A stretch of 64,000 bases of DNA from Dehalococcoidia bacterium (GCA_003562475.1 PWUU01000035.1:1-64000); one strand, 5' to 3'; positions 1 through 9,946 are shown, counted from the first letter of the stretch. Numbers and translations are program-made. The notes: generated by a model from the letters alone, not told the origin.

Positions 1-1032
1 TATCCGATAACGCCAACTACCGAGGTTCTTGAACGTATCGCCGTGCGGTTCCCCGAGGTTGGCGCGGTATTCACCCAGATGGAGGACGAGATAGCCTCCG
101 TCTGTTCCTGTATTGGCGCGGTATGGGCGGGTGCAAAAGCCATGACCGTCACGTCGGGTCCAGGTTTCACCCTGATGCAAGAGGGAATCAGCCACGCCAT
201 AATGACAGAGGCTCCTCTGGTCTTGGTCGACGGCCAGCGCGCCGGACCGGGCACAGGACAGGTGTTGGTGGGTGGGGGTGATGTGATGCAGGCGCGTTGG
301 GGAACACACGGTGGAATCCCTACCATTGCACTGGCTCCATGGTCGGTACAGGAAATGTACGATGGCACCGTACGCGCCTTCAACCTTGCGGAGCAATACA
401 GGACCCCTGTGCTGGTGATGGCGGAGGCGGTGACGATGCATCTGCGCGAGGTAATTGAGGTTACCGCGGAGGTACTGCTCTATGAGCGTGAGAAGGCTGG
501 CGGCATGCCGCCGTTTGGCTGCGATACGGAGGATGGAGTGCCTCCGATGCCCGGTTTCGGTGAAGGGGAGAAGCTACTTGTGACGGCATCGACACATGAT
601 GCGCGTGGTTTTCGGCGCACGGAGGACGCCACCACTCATCGAGTTCTAACCACGCGCCTATTCAACAAGATTGTGATGCACGTTTCTGAGATCGCACAGA
701 CGGAAGAATACTACCTCGACGACGCGGATATTGCGTTCGTCGCCTATGGGTTCACGGCTCGCGGTGCGATGGCTGCGGTAGAGGAGTTGCGACGCGAAGG
801 GATTAGGGCAGGATTGTTGCGGCTGAGTACTCTCTGGCCTTTCCCCGAGGATGACGTGAGGCGTGTGTCACAGCGAGTGAAGACTATCGTCGTGCCCGAA
901 ATGAACCTCGGACAGATCATCCATGTAGTGGCGGGAGTTGCCTGCTGCCCGCTGGTACCGTATCAACAGATGGACGGTACAGCAATCTACCCGTCGTCGC
1001 TTGTTGAGGTGGTAAGGAGGGTGGTGGGATGA
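1..1032 (+). CDS. korA: 2-oxoacid:ferredoxin oxidoreductase, alpha subunit (5' truncated)
   Basis: The reading frame is already open at base 1 and starts in the conserved YPITPTTEV stretch of the pyrimidine-binding domain, so the true start lies outside the window. The next part (QMEDEIAS, TSGPGF) is typical of the alpha subunit of KorAB/PorAB-type enzymes, and the C-terminal part has the domain II fold. The enzyme oxidises a 2-oxoacid to acyl-CoA with reduction of ferredoxin, or runs in reverse. The stop overlaps the beta-subunit start as ATGA, so the subunits are translationally coupled. The substrate (2-oxoglutarate or a branched-chain 2-oxoacid) cannot be read from sequence alone. Confidence 0.9.
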   Translation, partial: YPITPTTEVLERIAVRFPEVGAVFTQMEDEIASVCSCIGAVWAGAKAMTVTSGPGFTLMQEGISHAIMTEAPLVLVDGQRAGPGTGQVLVGGGDVMQARWGTHGGIPTIALAPWSVQEMYDGTVRAFNLAEQYRTPVLVMAEAVTMHLREVIEVTAEVLLYEREKAGGMPPFGCDTEDGVPPMPGFGEGEKLLVTASTHDARGFRRTEDATTHRVLTTRLFNKIVMHVSEIAQTEEYYLDDADIAFVAYGFTARGAMAAVEELRREGIRAGLLRLSTLWPFPEDDVRRVSQRVKTIVVPEMNLGQIIHVVAGVACCPLVPYQQMDGTAIYPSSLVEVVRRVVG

Positions 1033-1787
1033 CAGAAACGTGGAGAAGGTTCCTTCGGCCGGGCGTTGCCCTGCCGTTCTGTCCCGGATGCGGTCATCGC
1101 ATCCTCCTCAGGCACCTGCTTACGGCCATCGATGAGATGCGACTTGACATAGATCGCATGTTGTTCGTGTCTGGTATTGGTTGTGGCGGATGGATCCCCA
1201 GTCCGTGCATCAATGCGGACACGCTGCATTGCCTGCATGGACGGGCAATACCGTTCGCAGTCGGGGCGAAGCTTGTGAATCCAGGGCTGACTACTCTGGT
1301 AGTGAGTGGCGATGGTGATCTTGCGGATATCGGCGGCAATCATCTCATTCATGCGGCTCGCCGTGACTATGACATAACAGTCATCTGTGCGAACAATTTG
1401 AACTATGGCATGACTGGCGGGCAGGTGTGCTCCACCACCCCGGTGGGAGCGATTACATACACGACGCCGCGGGGGAATACGTACAGGCCGTTTGACCTTT
1501 GCTCGCTCGTCCGCGCCGCAGGCGCAACGTTCGCCGCGCGCTATCTGGTGACGCAGGGTCCGGAACTGGTCGGGGCCATCAAGAAGGCAATTGCTACTAC
1601 AGGGTTTGCGTTCGTGGACGCTCTCTCTCCGTGTCCCACCCAGTTTGGCAGGCAGAACCGGCTGGACGGTGTCAAAGCGGCGTATTCGTATGTTGAGTCC
1701 CTCACAATCTCGCGTGGAGCGCCAGTCGGCGCGGGTGATGATCGTGAGGATGGACTGCTGGCGACTGGTGAATTCACGGATGAGTAA
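1029..1787 (+). CDS. korB: 2-oxoacid:ferredoxin oxidoreductase, beta subunit
   Basis: A 252-residue thiamine-diphosphate-binding subunit. The N-terminal FCPGCGH and GIGCGGW motifs carry the cysteines usual for the proximal iron-sulfur cluster. The GDGDLADIGGNH segment followed by NNLNYGMTGGQ is the ThDP/Mg motif. It has no added ferredoxin domain, as expected for the short Kor-type beta subunit. It overlaps korA by 4 nt and korC by 8 nt, giving a korABC operon. A korD-type ferredoxin subunit, if present, would be upstream of the window. Confidence 0.92.
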   Translation: MTETWRRFLRPGVALPFCPGCGHRILLRHLLTAIDEMRLDIDRMLFVSGIGCGGWIPSPCINADTLHCLHGRAIPFAVGAKLVNPGLTTLVVSGDGDLADIGGNHLIHAARRDYDITVICANNLNYGMTGGQVCSTTPVGAITYTTPRGNTYRPFDLCSLVRAAGATFAARYLVTQGPELVGAIKKAIATTGFAFVDALSPCPTQFGRQNRLDGVKAAYSYVESLTISRGAPVGAGDDREDGLLATGEFTDE

Positions 1788-2316
1788 CACCAGGCAGATT
1801 TTGCTGTGCGGACTGGGAGGCCAGGGCGTCGTTCTTGCTGGCACGCTGCTTGGGGCCGCCGGATTTATCCAGGGGTTGCGCGTCTCGGGAACCAGTTCGT
1901 ATGGCTCTGCTGCCCGTGGAGGACAGTGCCGGTCCGAGGTGATTCTATCGGACAATATGATCTCGTTTCCCCTGGTCACCCGGGCGGATGTGCTTATTGC
2001 ATTCTCACAGTCGGCGTACGTGCGCTACCTGGCCTGGACTGCAACCCCGGACGGCCTGGTGTTCTACGATCCTTCGTCTGTGCAGCCCGAGATTGATGTG
2101 TTGCAGCGCCATATCAGTGTGCCGGCGATGGAGAGGGCAGAGGCGTCTCTCGGGACAACGGTGGGCGCAAACATTGTGATGCTGGCGGCGTGTGTGGCTG
2201 CTACTGGTCTGGTCAAACCCGAGGCGTTGGTTCGGGCAGTATCTGAGGGTTCCCCTGCGCGATTCCGCGATTTGAATTCGAGGGCACTTGAGCTGGGCTT
2301 CTCTCTTCTCGGGTGA
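1780..2316 (+). CDS. korC: 2-oxoacid:ferredoxin oxidoreductase, gamma subunit
   Basis: The start chosen is the ATG at 1780, which overlaps the end of korB; an upstream open extension in this frame lies inside korB and is not conserved-looking. The 178-residue product begins with ILLCGLGGQGVVLAG, the hallmark of the gamma (catalytic domain III) subunit, followed by SSYGSAARGGQCRSEV. It completes the korABC complex that links ferredoxin to 2-oxoacid metabolism. The length fits the family (about 175-190 residues). Confidence 0.92.
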   Translation: MSNTRQILLCGLGGQGVVLAGTLLGAAGFIQGLRVSGTSSYGSAARGGQCRSEVILSDNMISFPLVTRADVLIAFSQSAYVRYLAWTATPDGLVFYDPSSVQPEIDVLQRHISVPAMERAEASLGTTVGANIVMLAACVAATGLVKPEALVRAVSEGSPARFRDLNSRALELGFSLLG

Positions 2317-2386
2317 ATGTGAAGGACAGCACGTCGACCTGCAGGTCACCGTTCAACGATGCTAAAATCGTCCCAGGGGTTGAAAT

Positions 2387-3136
2387 ATGTCTGGACACTC
2401 GAAGTGGGCACAGATTAAGCGACAGAAAGGCGTTGCGGATGCCCGACGCGGCCAGATATTCACCAAACTCACGAGGGAGATAATGCTGGCGGTACGCACC
2501 GGTGGTGCGAATCCCGAGAGTAACTATCAGCTTCGTTTGGTGATGCAGAAGGCCAGGGACAGCAATATGCCTTCTGACAATATCGAGAGGGCCGTGAAGC
2601 GTGCCGCAGGCGAGGGCGAGGGCTCCAACCTGACCGAATTCGTGCTTGAAGGGTACGGTTCAAATGGTGTTGCCGTGTTAATTGAAGCTCTTTCAGACAA
2701 CCGTAACAGGACCGTGCAGGAAGTGCGCAGTATACTCACGCGCTATGGTGGCAGCCTTGGAGAGGCAGGATGCGTATCATGGTTGTTCGACACGCGTGGC
2801 GTTATCACGATCGATGCGGCTGACACGAGCGCGGATGATATCGCGCTGCAGGCCATCGACGCCGGCGCTGAAGATGTGAGAACCGATGGCGACTACGTCG
2901 AGGTGCATACCGAGCCAGCGCTCATGGAAGAAGTACGGAAAGCGCTCGAACAGAGTTTCAACGTGACGTCTGCAGAGGTATCACGCATACCCAAGACGAC
3001 TGTCATGCTGGACGACACGAAAGCCGGACAGATTATGGCCTTTCTTGACCAGTTGGATCAGCTCGATGACGTACAGAGGGTCTACTCGAACGCTGACTTC
3101 GCCGACTCTGCATTACGGGGGATGGGGCAGGCGTGA
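2387..3136 (+). CDS. yebC: YebC/PmpR family protein
   Basis: 249 residues starting MSGHSKWAQIKRQK, the invariant N-terminus of the YebC family, with the usual NIERAVKRAAGEG segment. An AGGGG ribosome-binding site lies just upstream of the ATG. YebC-family proteins have been described as transcriptional regulators and, more recently, as translation factors for proline-rich stretches; the sequence does not separate these roles. The gene is immediately followed by ruvC (1 nt between stop and start), the common yebC-ruvC-ruvA order. Confidence 0.95.
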   Translation: MSGHSKWAQIKRQKGVADARRGQIFTKLTREIMLAVRTGGANPESNYQLRLVMQKARDSNMPSDNIERAVKRAAGEGEGSNLTEFVLEGYGSNGVAVLIEALSDNRNRTVQEVRSILTRYGGSLGEAGCVSWLFDTRGVITIDAADTSADDIALQAIDAGAEDVRTDGDYVEVHTEPALMEEVRKALEQSFNVTSAEVSRIPKTTVMLDDTKAGQIMAFLDQLDQLDDVQRVYSNADFADSALRGMGQA

Positions 3137-3137
3137 C

Positions 3138-3635
3138 ATGATGCGGGTGCTCGGGATAGATCCCGGTACCGTTTTTCTCGGGTATGGGGTTGTGGAAGGC
3201 CCCGCGAATACCCTGCTGGTAGAATGCGGTGTTCTTAAGGTATCCTCCAGGTTGCCCGTCGAACGAAGGCTGTGCGCCTTGTTCGAAGGAATCTGCAGCG
3301 CAGTAGAGCGGTTGCGGCCTGACGAGGTAGCCATTGAGGAGCCGTTTGTCGGCGTGAATGTGAAGTCCGCGTTTATGGTGGGTCGCGCGCAAGCCCTGGC
3401 GATACTGGCGGCCGCAAGGTCGGGTTTGCCGGTGTCGTACTACTCGCCGGCCGAGGTCAAACGCCAGGTGAGTGGTTACGGGCGAGGCGATAAGTCACAG
3501 GTGCGTGCTATGGTCATGCTGCAGCTGGGAGTGAAGGAGCTTGCCGGAGATGTGGACGCCACCGATGCACTGGCGGTCGCACTATGTCATCTGCACACGC
3601 GTAACGCGCAGCGTCGATTGGCGGCTGAACGCTGA
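3138..3635 (+). CDS. ruvC: Crossover junction endodeoxyribonuclease RuvC
   Basis: 165 residues from the ATG at 3138 (a second ATG follows at 3141). The frame continues open into yebC, but the GIDPG motif fixes the N-terminus. The acidic catalytic residues are visible: Asp in GIDPG, Glu in AIEEPF and two Asp in the DVDATDALAVA stretch. RuvC resolves Holliday junctions by paired nicks. The stop overlaps the ruvA start (TGATG). Length is close to that of typical RuvC (about 165-175). Confidence 0.95.
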   Translation: MMRVLGIDPGTVFLGYGVVEGPANTLLVECGVLKVSSRLPVERRLCALFEGICSAVERLRPDEVAIEEPFVGVNVKSAFMVGRAQALAILAAARSGLPVSYYSPAEVKRQVSGYGRGDKSQVRAMVMLQLGVKELAGDVDATDALAVALCHLHTRNAQRRLAAER

Positions 3636-4216
3636 TGATCTCGTTTGTTGAGGGAGTGATCGAATCGAAAGGTCCTGACCACGTCATCCTGAACGTGGGT
3701 GGCATAGGATTTCTGGTGAAGACCTCGACACGAACTGCGGATGACCTCGGCGCGCCAGGCACGAGTGCTGTGCTCCACACGTGGTTTATGATTCGTGATG
3801 AGTCTGCGGTACTCTACGGTTTTGGGACCACGGAGGAACGTGAGGTATTTCTCGAACTCGTATCAGTGAGCGGCGTTGGCCCGCGAGTTGCTGTAGCGGT
3901 TCTGGGAACACTGCGTCCTGCGGAAGCAGCCGGTGCGATTGTGAGAGGTGATACGGCACTGTTGTCCCGCATTCCAGGGGTCGGCAAGAAGATCGCTGCG
4001 CGAGTGTGCGTAGAACTCGCTTCGAGGATGGATCGGTACGCGGAACTCGGAGTGTCACACGTCCACATGGGAGACACCGAGTTGGTTGAAGCGCTGACGG
4101 CGCTGGGGTATTCCATGCGCGAAGCGGTTGATGCCACGCGAACTGCCGGCGCAGACACGAGCATCCCTCTCGAGGATCGCCTTCGCAAGGCGCTGCGGGT
4201 ACTTGCTACACGTTAA
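3635..4216 (+). CDS. ruvA: Holliday junction branch migration protein RuvA
   Basis: 193 residues. The N-terminal OB fold starts [14 protein letters not shown]. The middle domain has the helix-hairpin-helix motifs VSGVGPRVA and [12 protein letters not shown], and a C-terminal domain III follows ([12 protein letters not shown]), which contacts RuvB. RuvA holds the four-way junction while the RuvB motor drives branch migration. The gene is coupled to ruvC by a 1-nt overlap and to uvrB by another. No ruvB is present in the window, so the motor must be encoded elsewhere. Confidence 0.95.
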   Translation: MISFVEGVIESKGPDHVILNVGGIGFLVKTSTRTADDLGAPGTSAVLHTWFMIRDESAVLYGFGTTEEREVFLELVSVSGVGPRVAVAVLGTLRPAEAAGAIVRGDTALLSRIPGVGKKIAARVCVELASRMDRYAELGVSHVHMGDTELVEALTALGYSMREAVDATRTAGADTSIPLEDRLRKALRVLATR

Positions 4217-6255
4217 TGAGTCCGTTCGCGGCAGAGCACAGCCGATACATCCGACTGCAAACCATTATGGACAAGACATTCCGCATTACGTCTGACATGC
4301 AGCCAACCGGTGACCAGCCTGCTGCAATCGACGGTCTGGTTGCCGGAATCGAACGTGGCTTTCATGAGCAGACGCTTCTCGGCGTGACGGGTAGCGGCAA
4401 GACGTTCACGATGGCGAACGTTATCGCCCGTGTGCAGCGTCCGACACTTGTAATCTGTCACAACAAGACGCTCGCTGCACAACTTGCCGCGGAGTTCAAG
4501 GAGTTCTTCCAGGAGAACGCGGTCGGCTACTTTGTGAGCTACTACGACTACTATCAGCCGGAAGCGTACATTCCGAGCACAGACACCTATATCGAGAAAG
4601 AGACCGACATCAATGAGGAGATTGACCGTCTGCGCCACGCGGCGACCAAGTCGCTGTTCGAGCGTCGTGATGTGGTCATAGTTGCATCGGTGTCCTGCAT
4701 CTACTCGCTCGGCGCTCCCGAAGAGTACCACAGCTTCGCGTTGCCCGTGACACGGGGCAAGAGTATTGGTTTGCAGCGGCTGGTCCGCACTCTTGTTGGG
4801 ATGCAGTACGAACGGAATGACATCGATCTCATGAGAGGGAGATTCCGTGTCAGGGGGGATACCCTGGAGTTATGCCCCGCCTATGAGGAGACTGCCGTGC
4901 GTGTCGAGTTCTGGGGAGATGAGATCGAACGCATTTCGGAATTGGACCCTGTCACCGGTGAGCTGCTGACTGACTTGGAGACAGTGGATATATACCCCGC
5001 CAAGCACTTCGTGACGCCCAGCGAGAAGCTTCAGGCGGCTATGGCAGATATCAGAGACGAGCTGCACCATCGGCTCGCGGAATTGCGGGCGGAAGGGAAG
5101 CTGCTGGAGGCACAACGCCTTGAGTCGCGGACTAACTACGATCTGGAGATGATGGCAGAGATTGGCTATTGCTCTGGAGTAGAGAACTACTCCCGACATC
5201 TGCAACGGAGAGAGGCAGGTAGCACGCCCTGGACGCTGCTTGATTACTTCCCGCCGGACTATCTCCTCTTCATCGACGAATCGCACATGACTCTTCCCCA
5301 GATAAGGGGCATGTATCATGGTGATCTTGCCAGGAAACAGGTGCTGGTAGATCATGGCTTTCGACTGCCGTCGGCACTTGATAATCGCCCACTACATTTC
5401 AACGAGTTTGCCGAGCGTATCAATCAGGTTATCTACGTGTCTGCGACGCCACGTCAGTATGAAATGACGAGAAGTGAGCAAGTATGCGAGCAACTGGTGC
5501 GACCGACCGGACTTGTCGAGCCGACGGTTGAAGTGAGGCCCACCGCAGGTCAAATAGACGACTTGATCGGAGAGATCAGAAAGCGAGTCGGAAAACGAGA
5601 ACGATGCCTGGTGACAACCCTGACGAAGCGGATGGCGGAAGACCTAAGCGAGTATCTTGCAGAGATGGGTATCAAGACCCACCACATTCACTCCGAGGTG
5701 GATACTCTTGAACGTATCCATATCCTGAGGGATCTTCGACTCGGCACCTATGATGTGGTGGTGGGTATCAACCTTCTGAGGGAGGGGCTTGACCTTCCTG
5801 AGGTGAGCCTTGTAGCAATACTCGACGCCGATAGAGAAGGCTATCTGCGGTCGGCTGAGGCCCTGATTCAGACCATTGGGCGTGCCGCCCGCCATGTAAA
5901 CGCGCACGCTCTGCTGTACGCTGATTCTGTGACTCAGTCGATGCGTAGTGCGATTGATGAGACGGGCAGAAGGCGTGCCGTGCAGGAAGAGTACAACAGG
6001 ATGTATGGTGTCACCCCGCAGAGCGTGTCAAAAGCGATACGCGATATCGCCCAACAGGTAGAGAAAATCTCGGAACCCTTGCGGCAATATGGCGGGCGAC
6101 CGGCGACGGCTCGAGAGCTCAACGTGTTGCTCAAACAGCTTGAGCGTGACATGAAACAGGCTGCGCAGGCGCTGGAGTTTGAGAGAGCAGCCCTTGTGCG
6201 AGACCGCATAGTTGAACTCCGTAAGGAATCGCAGGGGCTCTACATCAAAGAATAG
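4216..6255 (+). CDS. uvrB: Excinuclease ABC subunit B (UvrB)
   Basis: Up to 679 residues. Walker A GVTGSGKT is at about residues 57-63. The beta-hairpin region [17 protein letters not shown] inserts into damaged DNA. Helicase motifs [15 protein letters not shown] and QTIGRAARH follow, and a C-terminal UVR motif ([14 protein letters not shown]) binds UvrC. UvrB verifies the lesion and recruits UvrC in nucleotide excision repair. The first ATG (4216) overlaps the ruvA stop, but the family usually begins nearer the ATG at 4267 (MDKTFRITS); either start is possible. No uvrA or uvrC is nearby. Confidence 0.95.
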   Translation: MSPFAAEHSRYIRLQTIMDKTFRITSDMQPTGDQPAAIDGLVAGIERGFHEQTLLGVTGSGKTFTMANVIARVQRPTLVICHNKTLAAQLAAEFKEFFQENAVGYFVSYYDYYQPEAYIPSTDTYIEKETDINEEIDRLRHAATKSLFERRDVVIVASVSCIYSLGAPEEYHSFALPVTRGKSIGLQRLVRTLVGMQYERNDIDLMRGRFRVRGDTLELCPAYEETAVRVEFWGDEIERISELDPVTGELLTDLETVDIYPAKHFVTPSEKLQAAMADIRDELHHRLAELRAEGKLLEAQRLESRTNYDLEMMAEIGYCSGVENYSRHLQRREAGSTPWTLLDYFPPDYLLFIDESHMTLPQIRGMYHGDLARKQVLVDHGFRLPSALDNRPLHFNEFAERINQVIYVSATPRQYEMTRSEQVCEQLVRPTGLVEPTVEVRPTAGQIDDLIGEIRKRVGKRERCLVTTLTKRMAEDLSEYLAEMGIKTHHIHSEVDTLERIHILRDLRLGTYDVVVGINLLREGLDLPEVSLVAILDADREGYLRSAEALIQTIGRAARHVNAHALLYADSVTQSMRSAIDETGRRRAVQEEYNRMYGVTPQSVSKAIRDIAQQVEKISEPLRQYGGRPATARELNVLLKQLERDMKQAAQALEFERAALVRDRIVELRKESQGLYIKE

Positions 6256-6416
6256 CCGCCACGCATCTTTTCACGGTTTTTGGTTGCGCTCACCCTGCCG
6301 AATCGGCGTATCACCATGATAGACTGCGTGCATAAGATGTCGTATGCGACCTCTTCTATTCGGAATATGAAACAGATACAATTATTGGTTCGAAAGCCAC
6401 GCGAGGTGTCAATAAC

Positions 6417-7913
6417 GTGAAGATTGACGTTAGTGCCGGTGATATCACCACGACACAGGTAGACGGGATCATGGTGAGCCTGTGCGAAGACTCGGAACCG
6501 CTTGGTGTCTCCAGGTCTGCAGTGGTGGCGGTCGACAACCTGCTTGGTGGCGCCATCGGTGCGCTACTGGATGCCAAAGGGGTCAAGGGGAAGCCCAATG
6601 AGGTCACCCTGCTGCATTCGCTTGGTCGGTTGCCGGCAAGGCTCGTGGCGGTATGTGGCCTCGGACGGCAATCGGAAGTGACACTTGACCGGGTCCGTGA
6701 CGCCACAGCTGAGGGATGCAGGGCCCTGCGTAGACTTGGCTGCCAGAGCATCGGCACAACAGTCCTCGGCTCGGGTTCTGTGGGTCTGGATGCCCGCGCG
6801 TGTGCCCAGGCCATAGCTGAAGGAGCGGTGCTGGGACTCTATATCTTCACGAAGTACAAGCCTCCTGAAGGCCCTGATGTAGAGCGCGTGCGCATAGTAG
6901 TACGCGACGTGTCTGATGTGGGAACACTGAGCCAGGCGGTCGACATCGGCGTGGTTCTTGCGGAGGCTACCAATTACGCGCGCGATATGGTGAATGAGCC
7001 TGCTAACTACATGACTCCTTCGCGTATGGCGCAGATGGCTCAGGATCTTGCTGCAACTCTTGATCTGCGTGCGACCGTGCTTGACAAGGATGACATGGTG
7101 TCGCTTGGCATGGGAGCTTTGCTCGGTGTGGCACAGGGTAGTGCGGAACCTCCGAAGTTCATCCGGCTGGATTATCAGGGCGATGGGGCTGAGGCGCACA
7201 GGACGGCGCTCATCGGCAAGGCCATCACTTTCGACTCGGGAGGCATATCGATTAAGCCGTCAGAAGGATTGGCCGAGATGAAGGACGATATGGCTGGAGG
7301 GGCTGCGGTAATCGCTGCTATGTCTGCGCTCGCGCGGCTTCAAACGAATGCTGCGGTAACCGCGCTGGTGCCTGCGACAGAGAACCTTCCAGGAGGACGT
7401 GCCTTCCGACCGGGCGATGTGCTGAAGTCTATGAGCGGCAAGACCATCGAAATCATGAGCACTGATGCGGAGGGCAGACTGGTGCTCGCCGATGCTATTA
7501 CCTACGCCATTAACGAAGCAATGTCACCGTTAGTCGATGTGGCGACACTTACCGGCGCCTGCCGGGTTGCCCTTGGAACGTCCTATAGCGGTGTTTTCAG
7601 CAACAACGAAGACGTCGCGGCGCGGTTTCTTCGTGCTGCCACCGGCACGGGGGAGCGCATGTGGCGGATGCCGCTGGCGGACGAGTATCGGGAATTGAAC
7701 AAGAGTCAGATCGCCGACATCAAGAACACAGGTAATCGTTATGGTGGTGCTATTACGGCAGCGCTGTTTATCTCAGAGTTTGCGGGAAGCACTCCGTGGC
7801 TCCACGCAGACATTGCAGGAACGGCTCATAGCACCAAGGACAGCGGTGTAGTGGTGAAGGGAGCCACCGGTGTGCCCGTGAGAACGCTCTGCGAGTTCGT
7901 GAGGAGTGAGTGA
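6417..7913 (+). CDS. pepA: Leucyl aminopeptidase, M17 family
   Basis: 498 residues starting at a GTG preceded by a GAGGTG ribosome-binding site. The C-terminal catalytic domain has ITFDSGGISIKPS, MKDDMAGGAAV and the family signature STDAEGRLVLADA, where NTDAEGRL is usual; these hold the two metal ions and the catalytic Lys/Arg. The N-terminal third is the usual macro-like domain. The enzyme removes N-terminal residues from peptides in the cytoplasm. It stands alone after a 160-nt gap and no terminator is evident. Confidence 0.94.
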   Translation: MKIDVSAGDITTTQVDGIMVSLCEDSEPLGVSRSAVVAVDNLLGGAIGALLDAKGVKGKPNEVTLLHSLGRLPARLVAVCGLGRQSEVTLDRVRDATAEGCRALRRLGCQSIGTTVLGSGSVGLDARACAQAIAEGAVLGLYIFTKYKPPEGPDVERVRIVVRDVSDVGTLSQAVDIGVVLAEATNYARDMVNEPANYMTPSRMAQMAQDLAATLDLRATVLDKDDMVSLGMGALLGVAQGSAEPPKFIRLDYQGDGAEAHRTALIGKAITFDSGGISIKPSEGLAEMKDDMAGGAAVIAAMSALARLQTNAAVTALVPATENLPGGRAFRPGDVLKSMSGKTIEIMSTDAEGRLVLADAITYAINEAMSPLVDVATLTGACRVALGTSYSGVFSNNEDVAARFLRAATGTGERMWRMPLADEYRELNKSQIADIKNTGNRYGGAITAALFISEFAGSTPWLHADIAGTAHSTKDSGVVVKGATGVPVRTLCEFVRSE

Positions 7914-7971
7914 CAGGTATTTCTGCCCGCTGTAACGGGAATTATTGCGCCGACAATAGCGCCAAAATGTA

Positions 7972-8724
7972 ATGGCGAGTACATTCGAAGCAGCCAGCTT
8001 CCATTTCAGCCCACCACCCCAACTTGCCTGGGCGCGTAGGGTCTTGATCAAGCCGCACGCATCCATTCCGGCACCCTATCCTGTCACCACCAGCCCTGAA
8101 CTCCTTGAGAACATCGTGTCCGGGGTCAGGCGTGTGACGGATGCTGAGATTCTGATTGCTGATGGCACGCGGAGCGGCGACCCGATATATCCTGTGTACG
8201 AGACGCTGAAGTACAGATTCAATCGTGTGTTGCTTCTCGACGTGAAAGACTCGATCTTCCTTGAACTTGAAAATCCATTGGTCGAGTTCTTCGCAACGCC
8301 GACGTTCTGGGTGCCGAATCTGGTGCTTCGCAGTGATTTCCTGATTAGCGTTGCTCCTTTCCACGTGGTGAACGGGAAGGGACGGTTCAGCATTGCGAAC
8401 CTCCTTGGCTTGTTGCCGCTCAGCGCGAGGAAAGGGCATGAGGTACCCGAATACCAGGGATTGAAGGGGTTGGATGTAGAGAAGGTTCTCGCAGATCTGT
8501 ATTTCACCGTACCGTTCGATCTGGCTGTGTTGGAAGCACAACAACGCCTTGACTACCAGGATGACCCTCTATCCGGGAGTTCAACCCACTACGGCAAGGT
8601 AGTCGTGGGCGAACCGTACGAAGTGGACACGGTGGCGTCCCGCCTGGTGGGCGAACAGCCTGAGCATCTTGCACTGATTGAGCGTGGACGGCAGACTCTG
8701 ACCGAGACTGGCCCCTCTCAATAG
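7972..8724 (+). CDS. DUF362 domain protein
   Basis: 250 residues with the pattern of the DUF362 family: a VLIKPHAS segment near the N-terminus, then TTSPELLENIVSGVRRVTDAEILIADG, and later a conserved SVAPFHVVNGKGRFSIANLLGLLP stretch. DUF362 proteins are widespread in anaerobes, sometimes fused to ferredoxin domains, and have no established biochemical role. This copy has no Cys clusters. It overlaps the convergent acylphosphatase gene by 7 nt at the 3' end. Confidence 0.75.
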   Translation: MASTFEAASFHFSPPPQLAWARRVLIKPHASIPAPYPVTTSPELLENIVSGVRRVTDAEILIADGTRSGDPIYPVYETLKYRFNRVLLLDVKDSIFLELENPLVEFFATPTFWVPNLVLRSDFLISVAPFHVVNGKGRFSIANLLGLLPLSARKGHEVPEYQGLKGLDVEKVLADLYFTVPFDLAVLEAQQRLDYQDDPLSGSSTHYGKVVVGEPYEVDTVASRLVGEQPEHLALIERGRQTLTETGPSQ

Positions 8725-8993
8725 CGTATCGTGAAGTCCGGGTAGCGCACGCTACTTTCCATCGGCTGTGCAGAGATCCCTGTCACGATAGCGCCACGCG
8801 GGCCCCTCTTCAGACGATCGAGAAACTCATTCAATTCCGGTTCTTGGCCGCAGGCGACCACCTCAACCTCATCGCCGTTGTCCATATTGCGAACGAATCC
8901 AGTTATGCCGAGGGCAGTCGCCTCTCTGACCGCAAAGTATCGATAACCGACGCCCTGCACGCGCCCACTTACAATCAATCGGAGTGCGATCAT
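8718..8993 (-). CDS. acyP: Acylphosphatase
   Basis: 91 residues, the normal size. The signature GRVQGVGYRYF carries the catalytic Arg18, and GFVRNMDNGDEVEV carries the catalytic Asn36. The enzyme hydrolyses carboxyl-phosphate bonds such as acetyl phosphate or carbamoyl phosphate. It lies downstream of rnc and the small basic protein on the same strand, about 70 nt apart, and could be the last gene of that unit. Confidence 0.95.
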   Translation of the reverse strand: MIALRLIVSGRVQGVGYRYFAVREATALGITGFVRNMDNGDEVEVVACGQEPELNEFLDRLKRGPRGAIVTGISAQPMESSVRYPDFTIRY

Positions 8994-9066
8994 GAGAGAA
9001 CCGTAAGCTCACGTATGCCTGTGCAAACCACAGTCCGGTCATTTTCGTAGTATGCAGTGGACGCGC

Positions 9067-9213
9067 CTACTCAGACTCCTCCTCTTCCTTGCGCCTCTTG
9101 CGTACCACTTCGGGAGGTGGTGGGGATGGGCTGGATTCTGCGATCAGCGGAGGTTTCTTCGCCCCTCTTCTTGGCTTCTTGGGCTCGCGTCGCTCAAAGT
9201 CTCGTCTGCCCAT
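9067..9213 (-). CDS. Small basic/acidic charged protein (48 residues)
   Basis: A short ORF with a near-ideal ribosome-binding site (GAAGGAGGA, 7 nt before the ATG), starting 3 nt after the rnc stop. The product starts MGRRDFERREPKK, has a Lys/Arg-rich first half, a Pro-rich middle (SPSPPPPEVV) and a charged tail ending RKRRKEEEESE. Nothing hydrophobic enough for a membrane helix is present. The composition suggests nucleic-acid or ribosome binding, but that is inference. I recall similar small ORFs in Dehalococcoidia but cannot confirm this here. Spacing implies cotranscription with rnc. Confidence 0.65.
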   Translation of the reverse strand: MGRRDFERREPKKPRRGAKKPPLIAESSPSPPPPEVVRKRRKEEEESE

Positions 9214-9216
9214 TGT

Positions 9217-9903
9217 CTAGTCCTCCTTCTGGCTGAGCTGTGACAGCGCGTGGCAGGCGGCGATCATCTCTGCTGCCTTACGATTGCGACCGGTACCGTG
9301 ACCGAGGACGCGATCATTGACTAGCACCTCAGCGGTAAACGATTTCTCGTGATCGGGACCTTCAGTGCGTACAATCCGGTAGTGTGGTAGAGGACAGTCC
9401 CTTGATTGCAAATACTCCTGCAACATTGCCTTATAGTTGGGTGTTGTACCATGCAATGTGACGGCCTGGATATGAGCGTGGAAGTGGCGAAGCACAAAGG
9501 ATTGAGCCGCATCATAACCTTGATCAAGGTATAGGGCACCCACGATTGCCTCAAGAGTATCAGCAAGGTTGCGGACTTTGTCCCGACCCCCACTCGCTGC
9601 CTCCCCCTTGCCAAGTCTCAAGAAGCTGCCCAACCCCAGACTTCGGGCGACTGTGGCCAGTGCCTCTCGTCGAACCAGTGCTGCACGCAATGCGGTGAGA
9701 GCGCCCTCGCCCGCCTCAGGCATTTGGCGGTACAGTGCCTCTGCGATTACTGCGCCAAGCACGGCGTCTCCAAGGAACTCGAGGCGCTCATTGCTGGCTG
9801 TCGTTGTGTTCTCCGATTCATGTACATGACTGCCATGTATTAGCGCGCGCTCAAGCAAAGCGCGATCACGAAATCGGACGCCCAGAATGTTCTCGATCTG
9901 CAT
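9217..9903 (-). CDS. rnc: Ribonuclease III
   Basis: 228 residues from the ATG at 9903; the frame is open further upstream, but family homology starts at MQIENILGVRF. The signature NERLEFLGDAVL carries the acidic metal ligands, a second acidic cluster is ADTLEAIVGALYLD, and a double-stranded-RNA-binding domain fills the last 70 residues (NYKAMLQEYLQ to AAEMIAACHAL). RNase III processes rRNA precursors and structured mRNAs. It lies about 43 nt downstream of the J-domain gene. Confidence 0.95.
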   Translation of the reverse strand: MQIENILGVRFRDRALLERALIHGSHVHESENTTTASNERLEFLGDAVLGAVIAEALYRQMPEAGEGALTALRAALVRREALATVARSLGLGSFLRLGKGEAASGGRDKVRNLADTLEAIVGALYLDQGYDAAQSFVLRHFHAHIQAVTLHGTTPNYKAMLQEYLQSRDCPLPHYRIVRTEGPDHEKSFTAEVLVNDRVLGHGTGRNRKAAEMIAACHALSQLSQKED

Positions 9904-9946
9904 AGTGTCAACAGTACACCCACTATCCCTTGTATTACCAGGATCC

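Noticed and set aside
987-1979. A 330-residue open frame on the minus strand across korB and korC
   Set aside because: It is antisense to three well-supported genes, has a composition rich in Arg, Ser and Pro, and resembles no family.
4217-6416. Expected ruvB after ruvA
   Set aside because: The gene after ruvA is uvrB, with its full set of motifs; there is no ruvB in the window.
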